From positions 62,001 to 126,000 of the forward strand of contig JAFKEQ010000005.1 of assembly GCA_017308575.1 (NCBI GenBank): DNA of 64,000 nucleotides. The letters run 5' to 3'. Shown in pieces: positions 1-8,102 of this stretch. The notes under the pieces were generated by a model. The model made no database searches, was not told the origin of the DNA, and saw only the letters and a list, made by a program, of their open reading frames with translations. Each line of letters begins with the position of its first letter. The first letter of the stretch is position 1. A program made the position numbers and the translations under genes. This DNA comes from Afipia sp. (GTDB lineage: Bacteria > Pseudomonadota > Alphaproteobacteria > Rhizobiales > Xanthobacteraceae).

Positions 1-1
1 A

Positions 2-1225
2 CAGACCAATCTCGAACTCGGACTGATCGACCAACGCCGCGCGCGCGCCATCGTGCGCGCCGCCCGCGAGGTCATCGACGGACAGATCGACGACAATTTT
101 CCGCTCGTGGTCTGGCAGACAGGCTCCGGCACGCAATCGAACATGAATCTCAACGAGGTGATCGCCAATCGCGCCAGCGAACTGCTCGGCGGTCAGCCGG
201 GCACCAAGAAGCCCGTGCATCCGAACGATCACGTCAACATGAGCCAGTCGTCCAACGACTCGTTTCCGACCGCAATGCATATCGCCGCCGCGGAGCGCAT
301 CATCCATGATCTGCTGCCCGCGCTGTCGGAGCTTCTGAAGGCGCTGCGTCAGAAAGAGAAAGCCTTCGCGAAAATCGTGAAGATCGGCCGCACCCATACG
401 CAGGATGCGACACCGCTGACGCTGGGACAGGAATTTTCCGGCTACGCCGCACAGGTGGAAAGCGGCATCGCACGCATTCGTGCCGCGACCAGGGATCTCT
501 ACCCGTTGGCGCAGGGCGGCACGGCGGTGGGCACCGGCCTCAATTCCAGGCCGCGATTTGCCAAGCTGTTCGCCGGCAAGGTGGCCGCGCTTACGAAGCT
601 TCCGTTCGTCACCGCGCCGAACAAGTTCGAGGCGCTGGCCTCGAACGATGCTTACGTGTTCGCTCACGGCGCGATCAACGCCATGGCCACGGGCCTGTTC
701 AAGATCGCCAACGATATCCGCCTGCTCGGCTCCGGTCCGCGTTCGGGCCTCGGCGAACTGATCCTGCCGGAAAACGAGCCGGGCTCCTCCATCATGCCCG
801 GCAAGGTCAATCCGACACAGTGCGAAGCCGTGACCATGGTGTGCTGCCAGATTTTCGGGAATCACACCGCAATCACCGTCGCGGGCAGTCAGGGCCATTT
901 CGAGCTTAACGTCTACAAGCCTGTGATGGCGCATTGCATGCTCCAGTCGATCCAGCTTATGGCCGATGTGGCGCGCTCATTCACCGAGCATTGCATCGCC
1001 GGCATTCGCGCCGACGAAAAGCGCATCGATGAACTGATGCAGCGCTCGCTGATGCTTGTGACGGCGCTAGCGCCGAAGATCGGCTACGATAATGCGGCGA
1101 AGGTTGCGAAGACTGCTCACGCACGCGGCACCACGCTGAAAGAAGAAGCTGTGCGCCTTGGCATGGTGTCGGCCACTGAATTCGATCACCTTGTCAAACC
1201 AGACAAGATGACGCATCCCGGTTAG
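2..1225 (+). CDS. fumC: Fumarate hydratase class II (5' end outside window)
   Basis: Fumarase C interconverts fumarate and L-malate in the TCA cycle, in the cytoplasm, without an iron-sulfur cluster. The reading frame is open from base 2, upstream of an internal GTG at 53, so the gene starts before the window and this is the larger C-terminal part. Visible family motifs are TGSGTQSNMNLNE near the start and the superfamily signature GSSIMPGKVNP around bases 783-815, which carries the catalytic serine loop. SSNDSFPTAMH and GRTHTQDATPLTLGQE are also typical. The end, ...KMTHPG, is the usual fumarase C terminus. Family assignment is secure. Aspartase and argininosuccinate lyase share the signature but not the other motifs. 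Confidence 0.97.
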   Translation, partial: QTNLELGLIDQRRARAIVRAAREVIDGQIDDNFPLVVWQTGSGTQSNMNLNEVIANRASELLGGQPGTKKPVHPNDHVNMSQSSNDSFPTAMHIAAAERIIHDLLPALSELLKALRQKEKAFAKIVKIGRTHTQDATPLTLGQEFSGYAAQVESGIARIRAATRDLYPLAQGGTAVGTGLNSRPRFAKLFAGKVAALTKLPFVTAPNKFEALASNDAYVFAHGAINAMATGLFKIANDIRLLGSGPRSGLGELILPENEPGSSIMPGKVNPTQCEAVTMVCCQIFGNHTAITVAGSQGHFELNVYKPVMAHCMLQSIQLMADVARSFTEHCIAGIRADEKRIDELMQRSLMLVTALAPKIGYDNAAKVAKTAHARGTTLKEEAVRLGMVSATEFDHLVKPDKMTHPG

Positions 1226-1461
1226 CGCACGCACGCGGTATGAACGGCTGCAGCGCAAAGGTGGACAACTCGTCGCACCCTAAAGTCCTACGTCGATTGG
1301 CTACCCACCGCGTTGTATCGCTGCTAATTTTATCTTCTCTGCGTACGCGCGGGAGACCCACGGGCCAGATCACGAGACTGGCTCCAACGAGACCCAAGCA
1401 GGATGAACCAAGCGCACAACTCGCGCTTTTCGTTCAAAATTCCTGAAATGATGGAGGCGTC

Positions 1462-1653
1462 ATGGGCGACCTGATCAACCTGCGGCAAGTCAAGAAGCGC
1501 ATTGCGCGCGAACAGGCAGAAAAGCAGTCCGAAACCAATCGCGCGCGATTCGGCCGGACGAAGGGCGAGCGCAAGCACGACGAACGTGCAGCGCAGCATG
1601 CTGCAGCCCTTCTCGACCGGCACCGGCTCGACCAAGAGACTTCGGCATCATGA
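1462..1653 (+). CDS. DUF4169 family small basic protein
   Basis: A 63-residue, highly charged protein beginning MGDLINLRQVKKRIAREQAE, with the conserved NRARFGRTKGER segment in the middle. This pattern matches the DUF4169 family of alphaproteobacterial small proteins, whose function is unknown. A GGAGG ribosome-binding site sits 4 bases before the ATG. The stop overlaps the start of the next gene (ATGA), so it is probably translationally coupled to the ribbon-helix-helix protein. The amphipathic, Arg/Lys-rich sequence could bind nucleic acid or a partner, but nothing here shows which. Confidence 0.8.
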   Translation: MGDLINLRQVKKRIAREQAEKQSETNRARFGRTKGERKHDERAAQHAAALLDRHRLDQETSAS

Positions 1654-1922
1654 AGTCGCCGGTCGTCAAGCGCTCGATCGTCGTCGCCGGACACAAGACC
1701 AGCGTCAGCCTCGAAGAAGCCTTCTGGAACGGCATGAAGGAAATCGCTTCGGAGCGGAGTCTGACCTTGTCGGAACTGGTCGGAGAAATCGACGGAGGCC
1801 GTCAGCAAGGCAATCTGTCTTCCGCGATCCGGTTGTTCGTGCTGGATCACTTCCGCGCGCGGGCCGTGGCACCGGCGGGAAACGGCAGCAGCCGGCTGCA
1901 CGTTGAGGATTCTCATCCGTAG
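1650..1922 (+). CDS. Ribbon-helix-helix domain protein, copy 1
   Basis: A 90-residue protein whose first 75 residues fit the alphaproteobacterial ribbon-helix-helix family (RHH_4 type). It has a short beta strand (VKRSIVVAGHKTSVSLE) followed by two helices (AFWNGMKEIASERSLTLSELVGEI and NLSSAIRLFVLDHFRA). Such proteins usually bind DNA as dimers and often repress their own promoter. It overlaps the DUF4169 gene by four bases (ATGA). A paralogue follows at 2177-2515; both share the peptide NLSSAIRLFVLDHFRARAV and 35 identical bases (1834-1868 and 2424-2458). The target is unknown. Confidence 0.8.
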   Translation: MKSPVVKRSIVVAGHKTSVSLEEAFWNGMKEIASERSLTLSELVGEIDGGRQQGNLSSAIRLFVLDHFRARAVAPAGNGSSRLHVEDSHP

Positions 1923-2012
1923 ACTTCCGTAGCGAACACCTACGATCGTGACTCTGTCGTAGGTTTTCACACGAATATCGCGCGCGTCTTGTTTGAGTTA
2001 CTATGTACTCAC

Positions 2013-2039
2013 GTCTCGAACAGCATACCGTTTCGAGAC
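2013..2039. promoter_or_regulatory. Inverted repeat between the two RHH genes
   Basis: Eight-base perfect arms (GTCTCGAA / TTCGAGAC) separated by 11 bases lie in the 254-base gap between the RHH copies. A second, tighter repeat (CGAGAC-GT-GTCTCG) lies at about 2123-2136. These could be operators for the RHH proteins or a weak terminator; no T-run follows. Function is inferred only from position. Confidence 0.3.
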
Positions 2040-2176
2040 CGCGGGCGGCGTATGCATGACATACACGCGCGCAGCTAACTGCAGTCTGATCTGACTTCGT
2101 ACACATGTACCAGGCCTCCCCTCGACGAGACGTGTCTCGCCGTGCGCGGTTGCTTGGCTGAAATGAGGATACGTCG

Positions 2177-2515
2177 ATGCAGAATCACAACATCGCAATT
2201 GATCGCGAAGGGGCAGACAGCCACCATCAGCGCGGCATCAAGGAATTCGCCGTGGTGAAGCGCTCCGTCGTGGTCGGCGGCCATAAAACCAGCGTGAGCC
2301 TGGAAGACGCTTTCTGGACCAGCCTGAAAGACATCGCGACCCGGCGCGGCCTGACGCTGTCGACCCAGATCGACGCCATCGACCGCAACCGCAGGACTAG
2401 CAATCTCTCATCCGCCATCAGGCTGTTCGTGCTGGATCACTTCCGCGCGCGGGCCGTGACTTCGATGTTCATCGGCGAACGGCTGCCGCCGCAGAACATA
2501 GCCCCTGCCCGATAA
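2177..2515 (+). CDS. Ribbon-helix-helix domain protein, copy 2
   Basis: A 112-residue paralogue of the preceding RHH protein. The RHH core (VKRSVVVGGHKTSVSLEDAF ... NLSSAIRLFVLDHFRARAV) starts near residue 27, so this copy has an extra N-terminal extension of about 25 residues (MQNHNIAIDREGADSHHQRG) and a different C-terminal tail. The ATG at 2177 is preceded by GAGGA at a good spacing, which supports this start. It ends one base before the end of the convergent AsmA-like gene. It probably arose by tandem duplication of 1650-1922 without its DUF4169 partner. A dimeric DNA-binding role is likely; the target is unknown. Confidence 0.78.
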   Translation: MQNHNIAIDREGADSHHQRGIKEFAVVKRSVVVGGHKTSVSLEDAFWTSLKDIATRRGLTLSTQIDAIDRNRRTSNLSSAIRLFVLDHFRARAVTSMFIGERLPPQNIAPAR

Positions 2516-2516
2516 G

Positions 2517-5500
2517 TCAGAACGTCCGCGCCGCGGGGGGCGGAGCCGGGCGCGACTTCTGCAATACGCCCGGCGCAGGCTTGATGTTGATCGGAGGCGG
2601 CAGCGGCTGCGCCTGTGCGCTGCCTGGATGGGAATCCGATGGCGGATTTCGCACAACATGGGGCTGCGGCGCGACAGGTGGACGCGGCGCCACGGCCTTC
2701 GGAACCGGGCTTTTCCGGCGCGGATCGCGCACAGGAACGCGAACGTCCGACGGAGCGAGCGGATCGACCTTCGGCAAGGTTTCATCCCACAAAACATCAG
2801 GCTCAGGGGTTGAGGTCACGCCGCGCTCTAGCTGATCGAGGCGCCGCGTCTCGCGATCGATCGCACGCATCGACAGCCACGACTGGAATCCCGCGACATC
2901 GACCGTGCGTGCGAGAGCATCCGGCGACCCGTTCAGGTCGACGCGAATATCGGGGCGGCCGCTGATCGGCCGCGTGTTGATCGGCGTCATCACCGCGCGC
3001 AGATCAGCCTGATCGGCAAGCAAATCGTAACCGCCCGCAATCGCCACGCGCACCCGATCCGTATCGAATGATGCGGATTCGATCCGCAGCCGTCCGTCCC
3101 TGATGATGAAAGGAATCTGCATCGACGGCACTGTCAGTCCGCCTGCGGCAAGCACCGGCTCGACAATCTCCTTCAGCTTGAGGTCGTCAGTTGCCTGTCC
3201 CGCGCCACCAGCGCGAATGCCCGCCTCGAAAGCCTGCGGATCAAGCCCGGTAATGCGGGCGTCCGTCAGCGTCAGCGTGCCAGCGCCCGACAGCGCGCCG
3301 CTCAATCCGGCGACGCTGCGGCCCTGCCCCGCCAGCGTCATCTGCAACGCGGTCTTGCCGTCCGGCATTGCGAGGCCGCGATAGCGCAGCACAGCACCAT
3401 CGACATTCGACAACTGAAGCCGCGCATTGAACGATGTGCCCTGATTGGTGCCCTGCACGGTCTGCCGCGCATCGAGATCGAGCGCCGCCTCACCGCCGCC
3501 GATGTTTCCCTTCGCGCCTTCCAGCACCAGCGATTGTCCGTCGCCCTTGATCGCGCCACCGACAGGACGGATTTCGCCTCCACCCGGCAGCACACCTTTC
3601 AAAGCCTGAAACGCCAGCCGTCCGCGCCAGCCGCGCAGCCAGCCGCGGCCAAGCGGCGCGGACTCCTCGCGGCCCGCCGCGCCAAAGGCAAGGCTGGTCA
3701 CGCTCGCAAGATCGAGCGTATCCATTCCGATCTCGCCATCCACGCCGATCACATCGCCACGCGTCAATGCCAGCCGTCCGCGGAGCCGCGATCCGGCCGC
3801 AGTTGCATCGAGGTTGTCGAAGGTGAACGTATCGCCATCCACCGCAAGACGCGATGACAACGCGACATCGCGTGATGGCAGACTCTCCGGTCCGAGATCG
3901 AACAGCGCACCAAGGTCCGCATGACGGACTGTCATGGTCAGGGTGGCCGCTGAATTTTCCGCCCACGGATTGCCGGTGCCTTCGATCTCGCCGTCCAGAC
4001 CCGCGCCCGCCAGTTTGGCCTTCACCTGCAGGGGCGAACCCCACGTGCCGCTCGCGGACGATTCAAAATGAGCCGGTCCATCCCGTGCCGAGACGATGCG
4101 ATCAAGATCAAGCGCTGCCAGCAAGGACACAGTCTGGCTCGCATCCAGCTTGCTCTCGACATTGATGTCGCTACCGTTCAACGCCTTAAGATCGAAGCCA
4201 TTGGTCAGATCGATGACGGGCTTTCCCGCCAGCGTCACCGTACCTTTGACTTGCGGCGTATCGAGATCAAGCGTTGTGCGGACATCGCTACGGCCGGACC
4301 GATCCTTCGGTTTACCCATTTCGGCATTGAGTTGCACGCGGGCTGCGCCGGGCTCCTTTGCAACCGCCGCCATCCGTTCGGCCAGCGTCGGCGCAAGCGG
4401 CGCGATGAAGCTGCTCATCTGCGCGAGCGACGGCGCAGCAGCCATCAGCGTGAGTTTGCCAGCACCGTCGGTGCGATCGAACGATCCACTTCCGTTGATC
4501 GCCACATCGCTGTTCGCGTCACCGGCCGCGATCCGCTCCAGCCCGATTGTCTTCGGCCCGTAGCTCAGGCTGATCGCCGCAGGCCGCATCGTTTGCCCAG
4601 CAAATGTAGCGCTGTCGGCCTCCAGCGAAACTTTGGCCTCGTCCGGCCATGCCGATTGCGGACCGGCGAGCGATGTCACAAACGTGGATACGCTATCGAT
4701 ATCGAGCGCGGCGGCTTTCAACGCGGCCTCGAACCGCGTCTTGCCATCAGCCGTCGTCACCAGCGCGAGACGGCCTGTCGCCGCGCCGCCGTTAATATCG
4801 CCTGTGAGATGATCGAGCGCGATGCGATCTGCGGCAACCGTCGCCTCTCCGCTCAAGCGGAGCGGCTTCTGACTGCGCCAGGTGACATCGCTGCGCCCTT
4901 GCAGCCACGCGGTGAAAGTCTCGGGATCCGGTGACTCGATGCTGATCGGGCCGCTGAACCGGGCCGATGGACCGGGCTCCGCGATGACGCCGCTCGCCGC
5001 GACGCGCGTCGAACCAGGCGCCCGAAGATCAAGCTTGCCGACGGTCCATGACGCGTCGTCACCGCGCAAAGCAATCGCAATACTCTGAAGCGGCCGCCCG
5101 CCGAGCGCGATCTGTTCCGCGCTCACATCGATCTGCGCCGGTAACGGCAACTTCGGCATCGACGTCACCAGCGAACGCAGCGCGGGCAGCAGCCGCAAGG
5201 GCTCCGCGTTCACCGTTCCGTGGGTCAGCAGACGATCCGCATCGAGTTGCCGTGCCGACAGCGCCAGATGCAGCAGCGGCGACGCACCGAACCGGATGTC
5301 TCCGTTGCCAGCCAGCCGCAGCGCATTGTCCTCCGCGCCATAGGCAGCCTCGACCTGCTCGAACGTCGCGGACGACGGATTGGCCTTTACACGCGACGAC
5401 AGGCGCCACGGCCATGCCGAGTCCGGCGCCTTCAGATCTGCCGGACGAGCAAGGGTCAATCCGCCCTCGAATTTCGGAACCAGATTGTCGAAAGTCAGCA

Positions 5501-6164
5501 CGCCATCGAAATCGGCCGACAGCGGGCGTTCGCCGGGATCGGCGATAAAGCGCACACGGGTGCCCTTGCCGTCATTGGTCTGCCCCGAGGACACGCGAAA
5601 CGGCGTCTTGGCGCCCAGCAGCGTGAACGATCCTTCTCCGCGCAGGCTACCCGCCGCGCCGCGAACGTCGCCACTGAAAGACAGATCGTCGGCATGTAGC
5701 ACCCTGCCGCTCGATGCGTCATGCAGCGCGATGCGGCCCGCGACATTCATGCGGTCGATCGCCAGCATCCCGAGATTGAAGCGGCCCGGCTGCACCGGCC
5801 ATTCCACGCGGCCCTGCCGGTCGAAGCCGAGATCGAACACGAAGCCCTCGAGCGACAGCACGCTGGCCCGCCACTCGCCGCGCATCAGCGCGCCGAGGTT
5901 GAACTCCACGTCCAGCTTGTCGGCACGGACCTTGGCGGGATCGTTGTCGCCGCCGACGGCGATCTCGCGCAGCCGCAGCGTCGGCGTCGGCAGCAACAAC
6001 GCATCAAGCTTGCCGCCGACCCGCACCGGCGCGCCGATGACGCGCGACGCTTCCGCCTCGAACTGCGGGCGGAACTGGTTCCAGTCAACGAAATACGGAC
6101 CAACCAGCGCTGCAATCAGCGCAAGAATAAAAGCAATGGCCAGTCCGAGCAGCGTGGTCTGCAA
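2517..6164 (-). CDS. AsmA family envelope protein
   Basis: A 1215-residue protein with one N-terminal membrane segment (about residues 5-24) followed directly by the AsmA signature (GPYFVDWNQFRPQFEAEASR, then GAPVRVGGKLDALLLPTPTL). A very long periplasmic beta-rich region follows, and a Pro-rich tail (from about residue 1120) ends the protein. AsmA-like proteins are inner-membrane-anchored, periplasm-spanning proteins implicated in phospholipid transport to, or assembly of, the outer membrane. The start is TTG at 6164: an in-frame stop lies five codons upstream, no ATG is available, and GAGGA sits 6 bases before it. It is divergent from a lipid-modifying methyltransferase gene, which fits an envelope-lipid theme. 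The exact substrate is unknown. Confidence 0.88.
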   Translation of the reverse strand: MQTTLLGLAIAFILALIAALVGPYFVDWNQFRPQFEAEASRVIGAPVRVGGKLDALLLPTPTLRLREIAVGGDNDPAKVRADKLDVEFNLGALMRGEWRASVLSLEGFVFDLGFDRQGRVEWPVQPGRFNLGMLAIDRMNVAGRIALHDASSGRVLHADDLSFSGDVRGAAGSLRGEGSFTLLGAKTPFRVSSGQTNDGKGTRVRFIADPGERPLSADFDGVLTFDNLVPKFEGGLTLARPADLKAPDSAWPWRLSSRVKANPSSATFEQVEAAYGAEDNALRLAGNGDIRFGASPLLHLALSARQLDADRLLTHGTVNAEPLRLLPALRSLVTSMPKLPLPAQIDVSAEQIALGGRPLQSIAIALRGDDASWTVGKLDLRAPGSTRVAASGVIAEPGPSARFSGPISIESPDPETFTAWLQGRSDVTWRSQKPLRLSGEATVAADRIALDHLTGDINGGAATGRLALVTTADGKTRFEAALKAAALDIDSVSTFVTSLAGPQSAWPDEAKVSLEADSATFAGQTMRPAAISLSYGPKTIGLERIAAGDANSDVAINGSGSFDRTDGAGKLTLMAAAPSLAQMSSFIAPLAPTLAERMAAVAKEPGAARVQLNAEMGKPKDRSGRSDVRTTLDLDTPQVKGTVTLAGKPVIDLTNGFDLKALNGSDINVESKLDASQTVSLLAALDLDRIVSARDGPAHFESSASGTWGSPLQVKAKLAGAGLDGEIEGTGNPWAENSAATLTMTVRHADLGALFDLGPESLPSRDVALSSRLAVDGDTFTFDNLDATAAGSRLRGRLALTRGDVIGVDGEIGMDTLDLASVTSLAFGAAGREESAPLGRGWLRGWRGRLAFQALKGVLPGGGEIRPVGGAIKGDGQSLVLEGAKGNIGGGEAALDLDARQTVQGTNQGTSFNARLQLSNVDGAVLRYRGLAMPDGKTALQMTLAGQGRSVAGLSGALSGAGTLTLTDARITGLDPQAFEAGIRAGGAGQATDDLKLKEIVEPVLAAGGLTVPSMQIPFIIRDGRLRIESASFDTDRVRVAIAGGYDLLADQADLRAVMTPINTRPISGRPDIRVDLNGSPDALARTVDVAGFQSWLSMRAIDRETRRLDQLERGVTSTPEPDVLWDETLPKVDPLAPSDVRVPVRDPRRKSPVPKAVAPRPPVAPQPHVVRNPPSDSHPGSAQAQPLPPPINIKPAPGVLQKSRPAPPPAARTF

Positions 6165-6226
6165 GGTTTGTCCTCAACGAGGGGTGACGCGTTGCGCCAT
6201 GACCGCTGAACGCACGCAAAACATTG

Positions 6227-6238
6227 AACCGATCGGTT
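6227..6238. promoter_or_regulatory. 12-bp perfect palindrome in divergent promoter region
   Basis: AACCGATCGGTT is a perfect palindrome in the 131-base gap between the divergent AsmA-like and methyltransferase genes. Its ACCG-NN-CGGT core is the same as the centre of the TetR-type operator at 62167-62209. It may be an operator for a TetR-family repressor; which one is unknown. Confidence 0.35.
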
Positions 6239-6295
6239 GACTGGAATACTAAGTTTAACGGACCCCGTTCACAACCCTGCAGGGAATTGGTCGCG

Positions 6296-7156
6296 ATGAC
6301 GGATACCGCCGCCTGGCCATCGGAGAGAACCGGCGCCTCGCCCGAGGCGATCATGTCACATTACGACATGGGCAACGACTTCTTCCGGCTCGTGCTCGAT
6401 CCCGAGATGATTTATTCCTGCGCGCTGTTCGCGCCCGGCGACGATCTGTCCGCCGCGCAGATGCGAAAGCTCGATCATCATATCGAGGCCGCCGGTGCCG
6501 CGAACAAATCCCGCGTTCTCGATATCGGATGCGGCTGGGGCGCGATGCTGCGGCGGCTGGTCGATCACGCGGGCGTGGGGCATGCCGTCGGGCTGACGCT
6601 CAGCCCGTCGCAGGCCCAGTGGATCCGCAAAACGCCGAATCCGAAAATCGAAGTGCGGGAGCAGGACTGGCGCGACCACAAGCCGGAACGCCGCTACGAC
6701 GCCATCGTGTCCGTCGGCGCCTTCGAGCACTTCGTGCACAAGGGCCTCGACCCCAGGGTCAAGCTCGACGCCTATCGCGAATTCTTCGCTTACTGCGACA
6801 AGGTTCTGGTCACCGACGGCAGGCTGTCGCTGCAGACCATCGCCTATTCCGAACGCACCAAGGTGCAGCCGCTGCTGGACAAGACCTTTCCGGACAGCGA
6901 TCTGCCGCTGGAATGGGAGCCGATCGCGGCCGCCGAAGGCACATTCAGCCTGATCGCCGCGCGCAACGATGCCGATCACTATTACCAGACGCTGGTTCTG
7001 TGGGAGCAGAACCTGCTCGCCAACTACGACAAGGCGGTCGCGTTGGTCGGCAAGGAACGCACCGACGAATTCCGCCGTTACCTGCGGCTCTCGGGCATCG
7101 GGTTTCGCGGCGGCATGGTCAGCCTGATGCGCTACAGCTTCCGGAAGAAGTACTGA
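6296..7156 (+). CDS. Cyclopropane-fatty-acid-synthase-like SAM methyltransferase
   Basis: A 286-residue class I methyltransferase of the mycolic/cyclopropane fatty acid synthase type. The SAM-binding motif VLDIGCGWG lies at about residues 74-82. The family hallmarks SHYDMGNDFFRLVLDP near the N terminus, QAQWIR, VSVGAFEHF and the C-terminal RYLRLSGIGFR are visible. It is shorter than E. coli Cfa (about 380 residues) because it lacks the N-terminal domain. Likely reaction: transfer of a methylene or methyl group from SAM to an unsaturated acyl chain of a membrane lipid. ATG 6296 is preferred to an upstream in-frame codon at 6224, which would run through the palindrome at 6227. AGGG lies 11 bases upstream. 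The lipid substrate is not determined. Confidence 0.85.
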   Translation: MTDTAAWPSERTGASPEAIMSHYDMGNDFFRLVLDPEMIYSCALFAPGDDLSAAQMRKLDHHIEAAGAANKSRVLDIGCGWGAMLRRLVDHAGVGHAVGLTLSPSQAQWIRKTPNPKIEVREQDWRDHKPERRYDAIVSVGAFEHFVHKGLDPRVKLDAYREFFAYCDKVLVTDGRLSLQTIAYSERTKVQPLLDKTFPDSDLPLEWEPIAAAEGTFSLIAARNDADHYYQTLVLWEQNLLANYDKAVALVGKERTDEFRRYLRLSGIGFRGGMVSLMRYSFRKKY

Positions 7157-7185
7157 AGGCAACATCTCCCCAAAGAAGTTTAGCC

Positions 7186-7275
7186 GTCACCCTGAGGTGC
7201 CGTAGCGAAGCGGAGGCCTCGAAGGGCGACGGCGTCATCCTTCGAGGCTCGCAAGTGCTCGCACCTCAGGATGAC
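7186..7275. repeat. Palindromic interspersed repeat, 90 bp
   Basis: The ends are 15-base inverted repeats with one mismatch (GTCACCCTGAGGTGC and GCACCTCAGGATGAC). Inside are CCTCGAAGGGCGAC and GTCATCCTTCGAGG, a second nested inverted pair. It lies between two convergent genes. The same CACCCTGAGG / CATCCTTCGAG modules recur inside the UvrD gene at 11583-11699, so this is a dispersed family. It may double as a bidirectional transcription stop. Confidence 0.8.
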
Positions 7276-7280
7276 GCAAC

Positions 7281-8102
7281 CTAGCCGAAACGAATATCGA
7301 TCCCGGCCAGCGGAATTCCATCTAGCTCAGTCGTCCATCGCTCGCCGGGCTTCACAGGCATCGCCTTGGTCAGCGTGCCCGTGGTGATGATTTCCCCCGC
7401 AGCGACCTGCGGATTGTGCCGATCCGTCGCCAGCAAGCCCACAAGGTGCTTCAGGGCCGAGAGCGGTCCGTCCAGCACATCACGCGCATGGCCTGGCTCG
7501 GCGATACCGCCTGAGCGAAGCGTGATGGCGAAATTCGACAGCGGTCCGAACCATTTGTCCGCGTCGTCATCGATCTGATGCCGCTCGCCAATGAGCAATG
7601 CGCCGTGCAGGCCGAACGCAGCCACGGTGTCCGAAGGAGTGAACTTCCAGTCCGGAAAGACCGACTGCACGATCTCGTAGCCGTGCGCGACCCAGCCGAT
7701 GCAGGACAACAGTTCGCGCTGGTCCATGTTCGCATCCGGCGTGGCCGACATTCCGAACACGATCTCCGGCTCGATGCGCGGCTCCGCAAACGCAGCCAGC
7801 GACACCGGGCCTTCGATCTCGTCGAGATTCCGCACCGTGCTGTCGTACACATAACCCCAGATCGGCGCATAGACGCCGTACTGCTCCCAGATGGTGCGGT
7901 TGGTGAAACCGATCTTGCGGCCCAACACCTTTTCGCCACGCGCTTCGCGCAGAGCACGTACCGCGGGTGTCACCCGATAGGCTTCCGCAAGACCGAAGGC
8001 GGCATCGCGCGCCGAGAACGGCATGATCTGCCGTCCCTGACCGAGTACAGACAGCGCTTCGCGGGCAATGGCGCTGGTGTCGATGCCTGTTGCCATGCTC
8101 AT
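7281..8102 (-). CDS. 2-keto-4-pentenoate hydratase / FAH-superfamily enzyme
   Basis: A 273-residue member of the fumarylacetoacetate hydrolase superfamily of the MhpD/hydratase-decarboxylase type. Visible features are the N-terminal helical part, the core GRKIGFTNRTIWEQYGV, the metal-ligand region EPRIEPEIVFGM (acidic Glu-x-Glu) and the C-terminal GEIITTGTLTKAMPVKPGE. These enzymes hydrate 2-oxo-pent-4-enoate-like acids, or decarboxylate related oxo-acids, in meta-cleavage or similar pathways, using Mg or Mn. Its ATG overlaps the stop of the upstream FAD oxidase (ATGA), so the two are coupled. Without other pathway genes nearby, the real substrate cannot be named. Confidence 0.8.
   Translation of the reverse strand: MSMATGIDTSAIAREALSVLGQGRQIMPFSARDAAFGLAEAYRVTPAVRALREARGEKVLGRKIGFTNRTIWEQYGVYAPIWGYVYDSTVRNLDEIEGPVSLAAFAEPRIEPEIVFGMSATPDANMDQRELLSCIGWVAHGYEIVQSVFPDWKFTPSDTVAAFGLHGALLIGERHQIDDDADKWFGPLSNFAITLRSGGIAEPGHARDVLDGPLSALKHLVGLLATDRHNPQVAAGEIITTGTLTKAMPVKPGERWTTELDGIPLAGIDIRFG

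Noticed and set aside
1240..1446. 68-codon open frame after fumC
   Set aside because: No ribosome-binding site or recognisable features; the 1226-1461 gap is treated as non-coding.
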